Positions 43,296 through 54,764 of a stretch of DNA of 64,000 bases are shown here, in pieces. Below the pieces are notes generated by a model, which did no database searches, was not told the origin of the DNA, and saw nothing but the letters and a program-made list of their open reading frames with translations. Within the stretch, counting starts at the first letter, position 1; every line of letters starts with the position of its first letter. The stretch spans positions 18,965,341 through 19,029,340 of the forward strand of contig NC_092368.1 in assembly GCF_030848805.1 (NCBI RefSeq). The letters run 5' to 3'. The position numbers and the translations under genes were made by a program. This DNA is from Temnothorax longispinosus. Taxonomy: Eukaryota > Arthropoda > Insecta > Hymenoptera > Formicidae.

Positions 43296-45836
43296 CGCGA
43301 TTCTGAAATATAAACATTTTTCTTGTAAAACGTTAATATTTTAAATAAGATTTGATGAAAATAAATTTAATTAAATATTAATTTGTACTGCTGTTTATCT
43401 CTACCTATATAAAACTGTACTCACGATTGTAACTTATAATTCTCAATTTACTATTATTATAAAATTTTTACAAATTTGCCACTTACGAGAGAACTGCGGA
43501 CTGTCTCGAAGATAATCCTATACTTGCTATGTCTTGTTTGTAAAATACGTCTCGATGAAAGCACGTTATTATGAAAACTATGCCATGGAATGTGTATGTA
43601 TCCGCCAATGTTTGATCAAGTTCTGAAAAATGTTATATCTTTTCACAATATATTTTTTATATGAATGCGTAATAACACAGATTAACTGCGAAGCATATAT
43701 GATACCAAATGTGTCAAATCATGTTTACGTCGCGGATACATGGAAGAAAACACAAATCTCTTATTTATTGAATATTTTATTTTGTTACGTAAGCTTTATG
43801 AAAATTGCGAATATGACATCTACTGTTGCTGTTTTTATCTCGATTGTACAAGTGTGTAAAGTAAAGTGTAAAGAGTTATTGCATGTAAGTTCAATAAACG
43901 TATTATATTTATATTATTATTGAAAGTAATTTAAAATAGAAAAGTTAACATTTAATAGTACCGTAAACCGGGGATATATGGAACGATTTTGGCACGTTGT
44001 ACGCTATAAGTGGTACGTATCTTTGTATTTTCATTCAAGGGTCTTCTCATTCCAACTCAAGCTTCAATTCTTTTTAACAAAATTATAATATTACAAAGAA
44101 TCATTTTAGTCACAAAGAATTAAAGAGATAATAGTACAAAATAAAAGTATTTAATTAACATAAAATAAATAAGTTTTTCTTGTAAAATTTGGCGCTGTTT
44201 TTTTACTTCCGCTGCATACTTCCCTAAATTATGTTTATTGCTTTTTTATTCAATCAAGAATTTTGTGCTTTATTAAATTCAATCAAAATTTTAGTACTTT
44301 ATTAAATTTCAAGGTCTAGCAGCCCCAAGTTTTTTTAAAGAAAAATTTATTTATTTTATTTAAATATTTTTATTTTGTACTGTTATCTCTTTAATTCTTT
44401 GTAATTAAAATAATTCTTTATAATATTATAATTTTATTAAAAAGAATTAAAGCTTGGGTTGGAATGAGAAGACCCTTGAATAGGAATACAAAGATATACG
44501 TACCTCTTGAGTTTTATTTTTTTAAAGTAATTGCGCAACAATTTTTTTTCAAAGCAATATATATATATTCTCTTTGCAATTGGTGCAATTTAAAGATTTT
44601 ACATCTTTTTTTGAAATACGTATCATTTGAGGTGAGTTAGGTAACGCAATTTTGTGAATTATTTTGTTAGGGAGAAATAAAGCTACTATACCATTTACGA
44701 TTTTTGGATTTACAACATACATTGCGCGTGTACTTGGCGCCTTTTTTACCTTTCTTTGAAAAGAGTAATTTTGATTATTGATTACTGATTATAAAATAAC
44801 GAAAATATAACATATACTATTGTAATAATGTTAATTGCTTTGAAGTATAATTTTCTATTTTGTATGGCTATTAGCGCCTCACTCAATCAGATGCTCTTTT
44901 CGTAAAGACTGTGCGCTTTCGTAACAGCAGTCTATATTTATACCGTCATTGTTAAAAACCAGCGTCTCCTATCTCATATGCATGTTTTGATCACACATTC
45001 GGAAGTTCCGTGGCAGAATAATAAACGCAAAGGTTATCAAAGCGATATCTAACATAAGCGTATTAAATTATCAAATAAATAGAAATCTTTTCTGTGTATG
45101 TGTATATAAACACATAATATATGTGTAATGTACAAAAATCACAAAAAGAATTATATTTGTTAAAATTAATTAGAAAAGAGAAATTACATATTACAATATC
45201 TCACAAAACTATTGTGATTATAAAGACTTACCAGTTAATGAACGTCAATTGCTCAACAGATGTGTATAGCTTAAACATTATAATCTTCAAAGTCGACAAG
45301 TAGTTTCTCGAAATAATAGATATAATCAATTTCTTCTAAGTAGAATCCTCTATTGTACATTTTCTTCTACTCTACTTAATTCTCTTCTCTTCTACTTAAT
45401 TCTTTTCTCTGCAAAACAAGATAGTCTTCCCATTATCCCGTTACACTGCTCTCACATTTATCACATGATCACATGAACACATGGAATATGAAAGTGAATG
45501 AGAGAAAGAGAGAGAGAGAAAGAAAAAGAAAATCACGATGCATTTTCGTTCTGTGCATGTATATGGAATACAAGAGTAGGTAAAGGAAAATTTTAGAATA
45601 TAGAAGACACTAATTATAATAATTAAATGCAATTATTATAACTATATTCGACTTTTATTTATAATTATTATATTTTAATAAATGTTAAAATAATTAAATA
45701 GTTTATAATTATTAAATATTTCTTCGATTAAAGTGTGTTCTTTATTTAAGATACTTTTAACTGATATATCGCAACATTATTTAAAGAATCAATAAGTGTA
45801 CGTAATCAAGGAAATATATTATATTTACGTTCGACT
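43296..45836. other. Intergenic DNA upstream of the P450
   Basis: 43296-43630 resembles the flank of the P450 pseudogene start. Beyond the hairpin at 44012-44504, nothing is supportable; short open frames (43630-43923, 45121-45303) have AT-driven composition. Confidence 0.4.
44012..44504. repeat. Inverted repeat with about 175-bp arms
   Basis: The left arm starts GGTACGTATCTTTGTATT and the right arm ends with its complement. The arms include TCATTCCAACTCAAGCTTC and counterpart with scattered mismatches, and the spacer is about 140 bp. It is a foldback/MITE-like structure without an ORF. Confidence 0.65.
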
Positions 45837-45968
45837 ATGTCTCAGGAAAGGTTAACGAATTTAGCAACAATTTCTATTATTGACCATGAAATCGCGAGCA
45901 AATTAGAAACATCGCAGCTCATCAAACAATTTGCTGAAGTAAAAGCAAGACATGTGCGTTTTATATAA
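45837..45968 (+). pseudogene. hAT-type transposase C-terminal fragment
   Basis: A 43-codon frame, MSQERLTNLATISIIDHEI then ASKLETSQLIKQFAEVKAR, resembles the end of the hAT dimerisation domain (RLxxLAxLSIExxIAxxLD...LIxxFAxxKxR). It was too short to be noticed as a gene. No zinc finger, DDE residues or terminal repeats are visible nearby, so it is a relic. Confidence 0.6.
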
Positions 45969-46360
45969 AATAGAGCTTTGTATCAATTTCGTGCAATGTA
46001 TTCAATAAATAAGTATTCAAAATCGTGCAATGTTTTATAAATGCGATCGGTAGAAAAGAGCGGCGGCGGGACACGCTGCACCCGGGTGCAATAAGCACTT
46101 GAAACGGCCCTTGATATTTTGCGAGAAGCCGTGGACAATTAAAAATCTTTACACATCAGAATTGATTACTGATTACAGTTCTTCTTTTATCCTCTTTATA
46201 TTATAGATTTTCAGCATATTTTTCCATATGTATACTGATAGCAGTAATCTCATTCGATTCTTAATTTTTTGTCTCTAAGTGTCTTAATTTTCTTTATTAC
46301 ACTATAATGAAACATATATGTTTATCTTCAACAATTATTAATTATTTCTTATTTTTGAAG

Positions 46361-46874
46361 TCAACGAGCGATCTTACGATACAAGTCGAGGAGCAACTTA
46401 CTTACGTTCACAAAGCTATCCTGAAGATTCGTTCTAATTTCAGAACCATGTTCCGTTTTGATGGGATTGAAAATAATCAAAAGTACGTGTGAAAATATTT
46501 TTAAAAATTTTATATAGTTTATTCGTTTGTTATAAAATCAACGTATTTTTTTGACAGCGTTATGCAGCGTAGTAACTATTCGTATGTCGTATATACCTAA
46601 AGCTTTTTTAAGATATTTGTACGTCGGAATAATCGATTTATCCTCTACAGAGGATTTGTTAAGTTAAATTAAATATATCTCATGTATACCGTTGATGTCT
46701 GCAATTCGCGACTAAACTCTATCTCTAATTATTTGTTGCAGATCTTCTCAAGTTGGCTGACGCATACTTCAAGGAAAATCTCGAGAAAGATTTTGCATTC
46801 GGATGATAAAGAAACAAGTCACTGATTCAAACGTATTTCTTATTAATAATGTAGCGATGCAATATCGTAAGAAG
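46361..46874 (+). pseudogene. RCC1/BTB-type gene remnant (BTB and BACK part)
   Basis: Segment 1 (46361-about 46481): TSDLTIQVEEQL, TYVHKAILKIRS, NFRTMFRFDGIENNQ, a BTB domain start. Segment 2 (about 46558-46665): SNYSYVVY, then a frameshift, then KAFLRYLYVGIIDLSSTEDLL. Segment 3 (46743-46874): LLKLADAYFKENLEK, another frameshift, then CIRMIKKQVTDSNVFLINN. The order matches the BTB region of RCC1-and-BTB proteins (VHKAxLKIRxxxFRTMF, LLDLAxxYCExxL, CxxxIKxxITxxN). At least two frameshifts and no RCC1 repeats upstream make it a pseudogene. Confidence 0.65.
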
Positions 46875-47799
46875 GTAATATCATTTTCTCTTGGTAGTTA
46901 TCATTTTCTTTTTCTTTTCTTGCTCAAGTTAATGATGGAATTATGATATACGATATATGTATCCAGTTATGCTTTTTTTTGTTTCTATCGCAGTAGAAAA
47001 ATGTTCTACTCAATATTTTTCTCCTGTACGCATATATGCGAGATATATAGACTGGGGAGCGCGCTATTAGCGCTATTTGGTTATTCTATCCTTGTTTTAT
47101 ACCTGACGAGCGATAAAGATAGAATAATACAATAGCGCTAATATTATTATTAAGCAATAGCGCTAATATTATTATTTATTACAATAATTATTATTTGACT
47201 GGCGAAGTAAAAGTGATTTATTCTGTTATTAATATAACACGTACGTGCTAATGTCATTGTTGAAATAATGTGCTCAAATATCTGTTTCAATTTTAAATAT
47301 TTGGTTATATTATTTTTGCTTTTTTTTAATCATATATGTTATCTGTGTTCTTTTCATTACATCTTTATTATTAGCTCCTCTGTCCTTTTACTCCATCCTT
47401 TACATTTTTATTTGCTTTATTATATTTTCAATCTTACTTTTTTCTTTATATTTATATTATTTATTATTTTATATTATTAATATCACCATTGTTCTTGTAT
47501 TATTTATCATTTTATATCATCTATATATATCATTTAGTCTTCTACAGCTGTAAATAAATTATATCTTTTTGTATATAAAAAAATATCTCTTATAATAATA
47601 AAAGCTATTTGTATGATTACCTTACTCCATTATTCTTAGAAAAATCTTTCTCGAAATATCTAGCTTACTATTTTTAACGTCTATATTATAAATAAAATTG
47701 CATTTAAACTACTCAAAACCACGCATGCGTACAAAAAGTGGTAAGGGGACATTACGTTTCTTCCCCCCCTCCCCCCACCACAACGCATGCGTCGAAAAG
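46875..47799. other. AT-rich intergenic DNA
   Basis: A few AGCGCTATT repeats at about 47060-47165; otherwise no gene or element is seen. Confidence 0.4.
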
Positions 47800-48098
47800 T
47801 TCCACGATCCGGGTTCACTAATACAGTAATACCGACGGCGCCATTTGTTTGGACGCGCTGTAGTCATCGTTTCACGTTGGAGTAACTCGTCGCTTCGGAG
47901 CAAGAGGATCCGCGGTGGCTATGCCCGGAGGATGTCGCGACTATGAGCTGATTCCCACAATCGGAGTTCCTGATTATCATGCTGCGGGGAACAATCACAA
48001 TTATCTCGCGAACCGATAGCAACGTACGGCCGTCTCGTTTTAACGGTGTTTGAACGAGCCGTGTCCCATTCTGCAAAGGGAAGGTGTCGTGAACAAGG
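47800..48098 (+). promoter_or_regulatory. Promoter / 5' UTR region of the Pins gene
   Basis: Base composition switches abruptly to GC-rich just before the first coding exon (GACGGCGCCATTTGTTTGG near 47833, then CG-containing sequence), as at many insect housekeeping starts. No TATA box is obvious. The exact start site is not determinable. Confidence 0.45.
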
Positions 48099-51000
48099 AT
48101 GTCTCTGAGCGCCAGCGCTGAGAATCTGTCGTCCGAGGGACAAGTGAGTGAATCAACGTTCAATTAGTGACGCTGAGCTTTCCACGTGTGACTCACGCTT
48201 ATCGCTGCCACACCTGTTTCTTCGTACCGCAATATCTTGTCCCGTGCATTCATTTACTCCGGTTTTACCATGGTATTACTTGCATTTCGTGGAGCGAGCT
48301 CGAGTTATGTGAAAACACTCCACTTTATACAAGTCTTTGTGTTTTGGAGCAAACTTTGTTACATCTTTATTGAGCACAGTCTGATCGTTCAAGTGAAATA
48401 AACGTGGCTTTTAATTTCTCTTTATTCACATTACATAATGAAACGCATTCTGTTGATTCTTTCTGTATGCAATAATTAATCCAGTATCAAGTATTAATGT
48501 TTTTCCATCTTCAACTCTTCGCCTTCAAGCTTGCTTTACTTTTTATTAGATCAACTTTGTCGGATCCACCTCGTAGAAATGAATTTTATTTACTCAGCAT
48601 TCAAAAGATATACGTTTTATATCGTTAACTGTTAAATTGGAAAAGCAAATATTCATTCAATATTATTTTGCAGATAATAGCCCGAAATTATTCTAACTCT
48701 AACGTATATATTTCAATTCTACAAATACATCTTTATGTCAAGCCTGCTTTACGAAGCGACGATTAACACAGTGGTGTTGGTGTACAGAAACTTATCTGCA
48801 AGAGATAATATCCATGCAACATGATGTTTGTAACATTTAGCAGAATAGCGAGAGATGGAACATGTGTCTGGAACTGGCGCTCGAGGGCGAACGCCTGTGC
48901 AAGGCTGGCGACTGCAAGTCTGGGGTGGCGTTCTTCCAGGCGGCAATCCAGGCTGGCACGGATGATCTGCGGATATTAAGCGCGATCTACAGCCAACTGG
49001 GCAACGCGTACTTCTACCTGGGTGACTACGTCAAGGCGATGCAGTATCACAAGTTGGACCTGACTCTCGCCAGGAATATGGGTGACAAGCTGGGCGAGGC
49101 CAAGTCCAGCGGAAACCTGGGCAACACGCTGAAAGTTATGGGCAAGTTCGACGAAGCCATGATATGCTGCAAGAGGCACCTGGAGATCTCCAGAGAGATT
49201 GGGGATAAGGTATACTTCGACAACTCTTAAGTCGGCTTCACTTGTTGCATTAAATAACTCGACTTTTAAAAGCCGAGGTGGTACTTTCTACAAATTCATC
49301 ACTCGTCCGTTGCGTATTTCTTTCTACTTTGTATAAATATTTTGCAGTTTAGTTCATATTTCTAAATCTATAAATTTATAATTCTGTGCAGCTTAGCGAG
49401 GGAAGAGCCCTGTATAATTTAGGAAACGTATATCACGCGAAGGGCAAGCAAGCGGGTAGAATAGGTCATCAGGATCCAGGAGAGTTCTCCGAAGATGTTC
49501 GACAGTGCTTGCAACAGGCTGTGCGCTATTATGAGTAAGATTTTAATTAATCCGTAATTGCTGTCTCAACTTTAACATTTATATTATACATGACTCTCAA
49601 TGCCTTTCGCTTTTCTACAGAGAAAATTTAGAACTTATGAGGGAACTGGAGGATTCTGCGGCTCAAGGTAGAGCATGCGGCAACTTGGGCAATACGTTCT
49701 ATTTGTTGGGCGATTTCCAACAGGCCATTTATTATCACAATGAACGTTTAAAGATCGCCAGAGAGTTTGGCGACAAGCCGGCGGAGAGGAGAGCCAACAG
49801 CAATTTAGGAAACTCGCATATATTTCTAGGCGAGTTCGAAAAGGCTGCGCAGCATTACAAGTAAATATTGTGACTTTGCTAAATTAATCGCGTACCTTTA
49901 TAATTTTACGTTCAAATTTTACGTATCTAGGTAAAACTACATGTTAGTGGCGATCTCATTGACTTTAACATATGTATATTGTCAAGAACGTGACTCTAAC
50001 TTGCAAAAGATTTTAGCCGCTTGTTGTTTATTAAAAAGTTATCAACAAATAAAAAAAATTATACAAATGTTTAAATGCCATAATTTGTGCTTTACCGAAT
50101 ATAAATTCATTATTCGTTGCATAGTGGATCGGTATCTCACACGCGATATATAAAAAAGCGATCACTACTGCGAATCTGACCACACAGCTTCGAACTTATG
50201 TACACAGAAGATAAATTTGCAATTTGCAATTATCAAAAATTAAAAGTTTCGTTCAATTTTTAGGAGGACCTTAGTTCTTGCACAGGAGTTGGGAGATCGC
50301 GAAGTAGAGGCGCAAGCATGCTACTCTTTGGGAAACACGTATACTCTCCTACGCGATTACTCGGCGGCCATCGAGTATCATTTGTGGCATTTGGGTATAG
50401 CCCAACAATTGAAGGATCGCGTTGGCGAAGGACGTGCCTGCTGGTCACTGGGCAATGCATACGCCGCGATGGGCAATCATGATAAAGCGTTGCACTATGC
50501 GAATCTGCATTTACACATCTCGAAAGAGCTGGAGGATCAAATGGGCCAGGCTACCGCGCAGATGAACGTCGATGATTTACAGAAAATTCTTGGTCTAGAA
50601 AAGAGTCAGCAGGAGAACAATAAGGAAAATCTAAACACGCAGAAATCGACCTCAAACGCGACGTCGAATGTCCCGACAACTATGCCCTGTAGATATAGAC
50701 TCAGACGACAAAGCATGGACAATCTCGATCTCATTAAGGTTCGCATTATTTTTTCTTTTCTTGAAACTACACTAGAATAATAAAGTTGCGGCAAAAAAAT
50801 GGCTATGTATATTGTATAATATACTGTAGTTTATTTCTGTTAATCTATTTTTTTAAATCTAAAACGCAATTAATATTGAAATAATTTATATTGAAATAAA
50901 ATTAAATTGGCCAAAAAATTACATGGAAAAAATTGAAATTGATTTATACGAAATATATATTTGATTTAACTAAATTAATTAACAATCGTTATATTCAATC

Positions 51001-51779
51001 AGCTCACACCCGACGCAAAGCAGAAAGATAAGTCGGAAATCGTGTTAGACAAAGACGACAATGTTGCGTCGCAACCTTCTCAAAAGGAGGAAGATAACTT
51101 CTTCGATCTGCTGTCCCGGTTTCAGTCAGGCAGAATGGACGATCAACGTTGCGCGCTCAACACGAAGCGCAATCCAAAATACCGAACAATCACGCCGGAA
51201 GTATCAGATATGGACGACAAGTACGTGAAAATATATTAATTCTATTCCTCTGAATGCTAATCACCGACTCATCATGATAACGCATTATATTATACTTGTT
51301 GTATCTAAGGGATATCTGACAATCTTACTTTTAGGGATGGCGAGGATTTGCTGGAATTAATCGCTGGAATGCAAAGCAAACGGATGGACGAGCAACGAGT
51401 GACCTTGCCCTATCTGCCAGGACTGAATACCAATCAGGACTCGGACGATTCCTTCATCGAGATGCTCGTTAGATGCCAGGTTTGTATCTGACTTAATGCA
51501 CTGTCATGTTACTTGTTCGCATTGCTTGGAATCTTTTCTCCTGCGCACTTTATACAAAGGATAATCTGCTTTCAGAGTTCGCGTCTAGAGGACCAGCGAA
51601 GTCCTCTACCGGCTGCATCAACATTGCAGGACGCCGAGGAGGAAAGGGGCCGAAGAGCCAATGGTAAAACTCAATCAGGTTCCACCGTGCCCGAGGAGGA
51701 CCTCTTCGCTCTAATCCAAAGACTTCAAGCTGGTCGGATGGAGGATCAAAGGGCTTCCGGACCCGGCAAGGCATGTTAA
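48099..51779 (+). CDS. pins: Partner of inscuteable / LGN (G-protein signalling modulator)
   Basis: A scaffold linking cortical Galpha-i to Inscuteable and Mud/NuMA for spindle orientation in asymmetric division. Eight exons: 48099-48143, 48844-49209, 49392-49534, 49621-49860, 50264-50738, 51003-51220, 51335-51479, 51576-51779. All junctions are in frame, giving 611 aa. The start is MSLSASAENLSSEGQ. TPRs run from about residue 20 to 400 (repeated LGNAYFYLGDYVKAMQYH, LGNTFYLLGDFQQAIYYH, LGNTYTLLRDYSAAIEYH, LGNAYAAMGNHDKALHY). The linker has RRQSMDNLDLIK. Four GoLoco motifs follow: FFDLLSRFQSGRMDDQR (about 453), LLELIAGMQSKRMDEQR, FIEMLVRCQSSRLEDQR (split by an intron) and LFALIQRLQAGRMEDQR (about 585). 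Each ends in the DQR triad that contacts Galpha. Complete gene; very confident. Confidence 0.96.
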
Positions 51780-54656
51780 ACCCGAAAGCAGACGGTGACT
51801 TAAGTCCTCACGATACCTTCCATTTACTAAATTCTTTCACGTATCCTCGATTATATCAGTGCTTTCGTTTGCTCGTCTCAATTTTGCTTTCTTGATTACT
51901 TAATAGAAAAGGGTTGATACTATACTTGAACGGTCTGGTTCTGATTCGAAAAGGCAACGACTCGAATCACCTAGTTGTGAGAACCAAGCACCGTGCCGGA
52001 GTGCGAAGACGTTTTTTTTTAGATGTTACCGAAAAGATAATGAGATTTCAAAATACTAGCGCTTCGTGTAAAAATGAAATATAGGTCTTTCTTGGCTATA
52101 AGATGTTAAAATTTTCAAAATGACATTTCGTTCCTACGCGCACGCTTTCGCACTGATAATTGGAGAAGAATGCCTGAAACGCGACTTACTAACTAAGTAC
52201 AGTAGATGAGCGCGGAACGATGTTTAAACAGCATTGATCAAATTTAGTGGTGTAAAGGCGAGAAATCCACGTGTCACATAAAAAATAATTATTTGCTACC
52301 CTGTCACCGAAAATATGAAACCAACTGATTGTGAGATACTTTGCATAGACGTCAAGACTTAACTCAAGATACTTAGAAAGTACTTAGAAGATATATGCAG
52401 ACCTTTGATATTTATCATTTGGAGAGCCATTTTTCCCTCTTTCCCTGCAAATGTGGAAATAATTAATTGAAGAAACGAACTCGTTTTTGCACTCAGGCCT
52501 TCGATTCCGTTCAGATAGACTTAATTATTCATTCGTGTAGATCGCCGCGTCTACAACGGTAAATAATTGATACTCCTGTAATCGATATTCCGTAGTTTAG
52601 CGACTGCTAGAAACCGGTTTTGCGAGAAAGCATTATAGAACAATGCAATAATGAGTTTTCAGTTGACCGTCTAGTAATAACGACTGCCGTTAGTTTCTGG
52701 CTACTTGATCGTGGAAATTATTGTATTAAGTAATACGAAACACATTCGGTGAATAAGTTATTTGCCAATCGTGAATAAGTCGCGAGTGTTATAAATGTAA
52801 TGCGTTTGCACGACGATGGTCGTGATTTATGTGACATGCCAGTAAACTAGCATCGGTTTTTAGTATTATCAAGATTTTTATAATGCCTGCTTTACACGGG
52901 TCTGTAATTGCGCGTGCGAAAACAGGTTTTTCCGAACACTGCCAGTTTGAGGGCGTGAATTAGGTTTCCGGACGTTCGCGTTCGTGACAAACGCGGAGGG
53001 CCTTTCGATATTCACATTCTCAAGAGATTGTAGGTTTATTATTTTATATACACATATATATATATTTTTCATGCGTATTCCGATTTACTTCCATCTCTAT
53101 AAGGAGAAGCGGGATTATTTTTTTAAAGAATATATTACGCATAGAGACGTTATACAGTGGATGAGAAAAGTATTCGCGCACCGCCAAGTTTCGCTATCAG
53201 TAGACCTCTTGATTGCTAAATAATAGATGACACCAACAAACAAATTGTGCATTGTACAAGTCAAAAAGTAAAGTGTGCATATAATCTTTTACGACATAGA
53301 ATAGAATATTATAGAGCATTTTTTTCGCTCCTCTGCAAAAAGAAGTTTTTAATAATGATTGAAGTCGTATATGCGTCACTTGGCTTTTCTAAAACTTTTA
53401 GAAATCTATATTCACGCAAGATTTAGCTATTGCTATCATCAATTGCATTCTACGTGCAAATACACTTTACTTCTTGATTCACTTTCACATGTGAGATATA
53501 TAATTCCTGGATTAAATATTTTTGAGGGATTTTAGATAGAGGGAACGATAGTGGTTTTTACAAATCACTGTGCATGAATATTAGTTTTTGCTTGCTGTAT
53601 GTTCAATAGGACGGAAACTTGTAGCGAATATCAGTGCCAAAGATTCTCGATTACTTAAAAAAAAAAAAAAGAATCCGTTAAAAGGGTAAGAAAAGCAAGC
53701 TTATATCGACTGAATCTCTATCGCGTCGTTGTCGCACGAATTCTTTCCATGAAGGCTTATTATCGTTGTATTGTAAGTGTACTGACGATCATGTTTAATG
53801 TAATGTCTAACATTATTTCAAATTGGCGAGATGTTAAATAGTAATTCATCTCGTTGTACAATATTTATTCTCAGCGGTTAGAGAATTAGGCCCTTGCAGT
53901 GTATTTTCAATTTGAGATATGTACAATCACGGAACTTTAAAAACGTCGTATTTGTTATATGTTATATACAGAATAACTGTCAGTAGTTTAACAAACTTTT
54001 ATTTAAAGACTTAAATTGCAGCTGATTAGCCGAACGTGAAGAACGTATTCAGCGCCTTATATGTTCTAGTAATAAAATATATGTATATAATTGGGTAATT
54101 CCATGCCGATTAAAACGTCGACTTAGCGACGAGCCAAATTGCAACGACGTTGTCATGCGAAAAAGGAGCTGTCAATAATATAAGAAATATAAGTTAACAA
54201 TTGATTCAACAAGAGTGCAAGAATAGTGATATGTTAATTGCCGAATCGAGATCGCTATCTTTTGCTATATATTGTTATGAAATTATTATAATTGCAAAAA
54301 CAATTGTACATACATGGATAGAGCTTTGATTTGGCTCAGCGGAGGAAGGGCGAAAACTATTACCTAAACCTAGACTATTAACTAAATGACAAATCACACT
54401 GATCGCAGGACTTTCGCGATCCTTCGTGGAATTTCTTTTTTTTTACCATTATTTTGCTAGAATATATTCTAGATTATAATTACTTTACCTTAATCTTTTT
54501 TTTATATATACATTCGTTATACTAGACATTAATGATATATGTTCTTCGTACTAATCGATAGGCGATATGTAACTTTTAGTTTCATGACCATCGAGATATA
54601 AATACATTCCATTCTGTCCATATATGATAGTGTATAATATATAAAGGATCAATAAA
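51780..54656 (+). other. Probable Pins 3' UTR and intergenic spacer
   Basis: No other gene is seen. The first AATAAA that looks usable as a distal signal is at 54651-54656, so a long 3' UTR is possible but unproven. Open frames here (52878-53379) are short and unconvincing. Confidence 0.4.
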
Positions 54657-54764
54657 AAATATATACTTTTTGCAAAATTGACGACAATGCGTCACCCTAT
54701 ACAAATCTCTTTATCCCTTGAAGATGCAGCTTTCTGCAGCTTTCTTTCTATTTTTCCCCACAAT

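Noticed and set aside
47864..48163. Minus-strand frames opposite the Pins 5' region
   Set aside because: Shadows of the GC-rich 5' UTR and first exon; no motifs.
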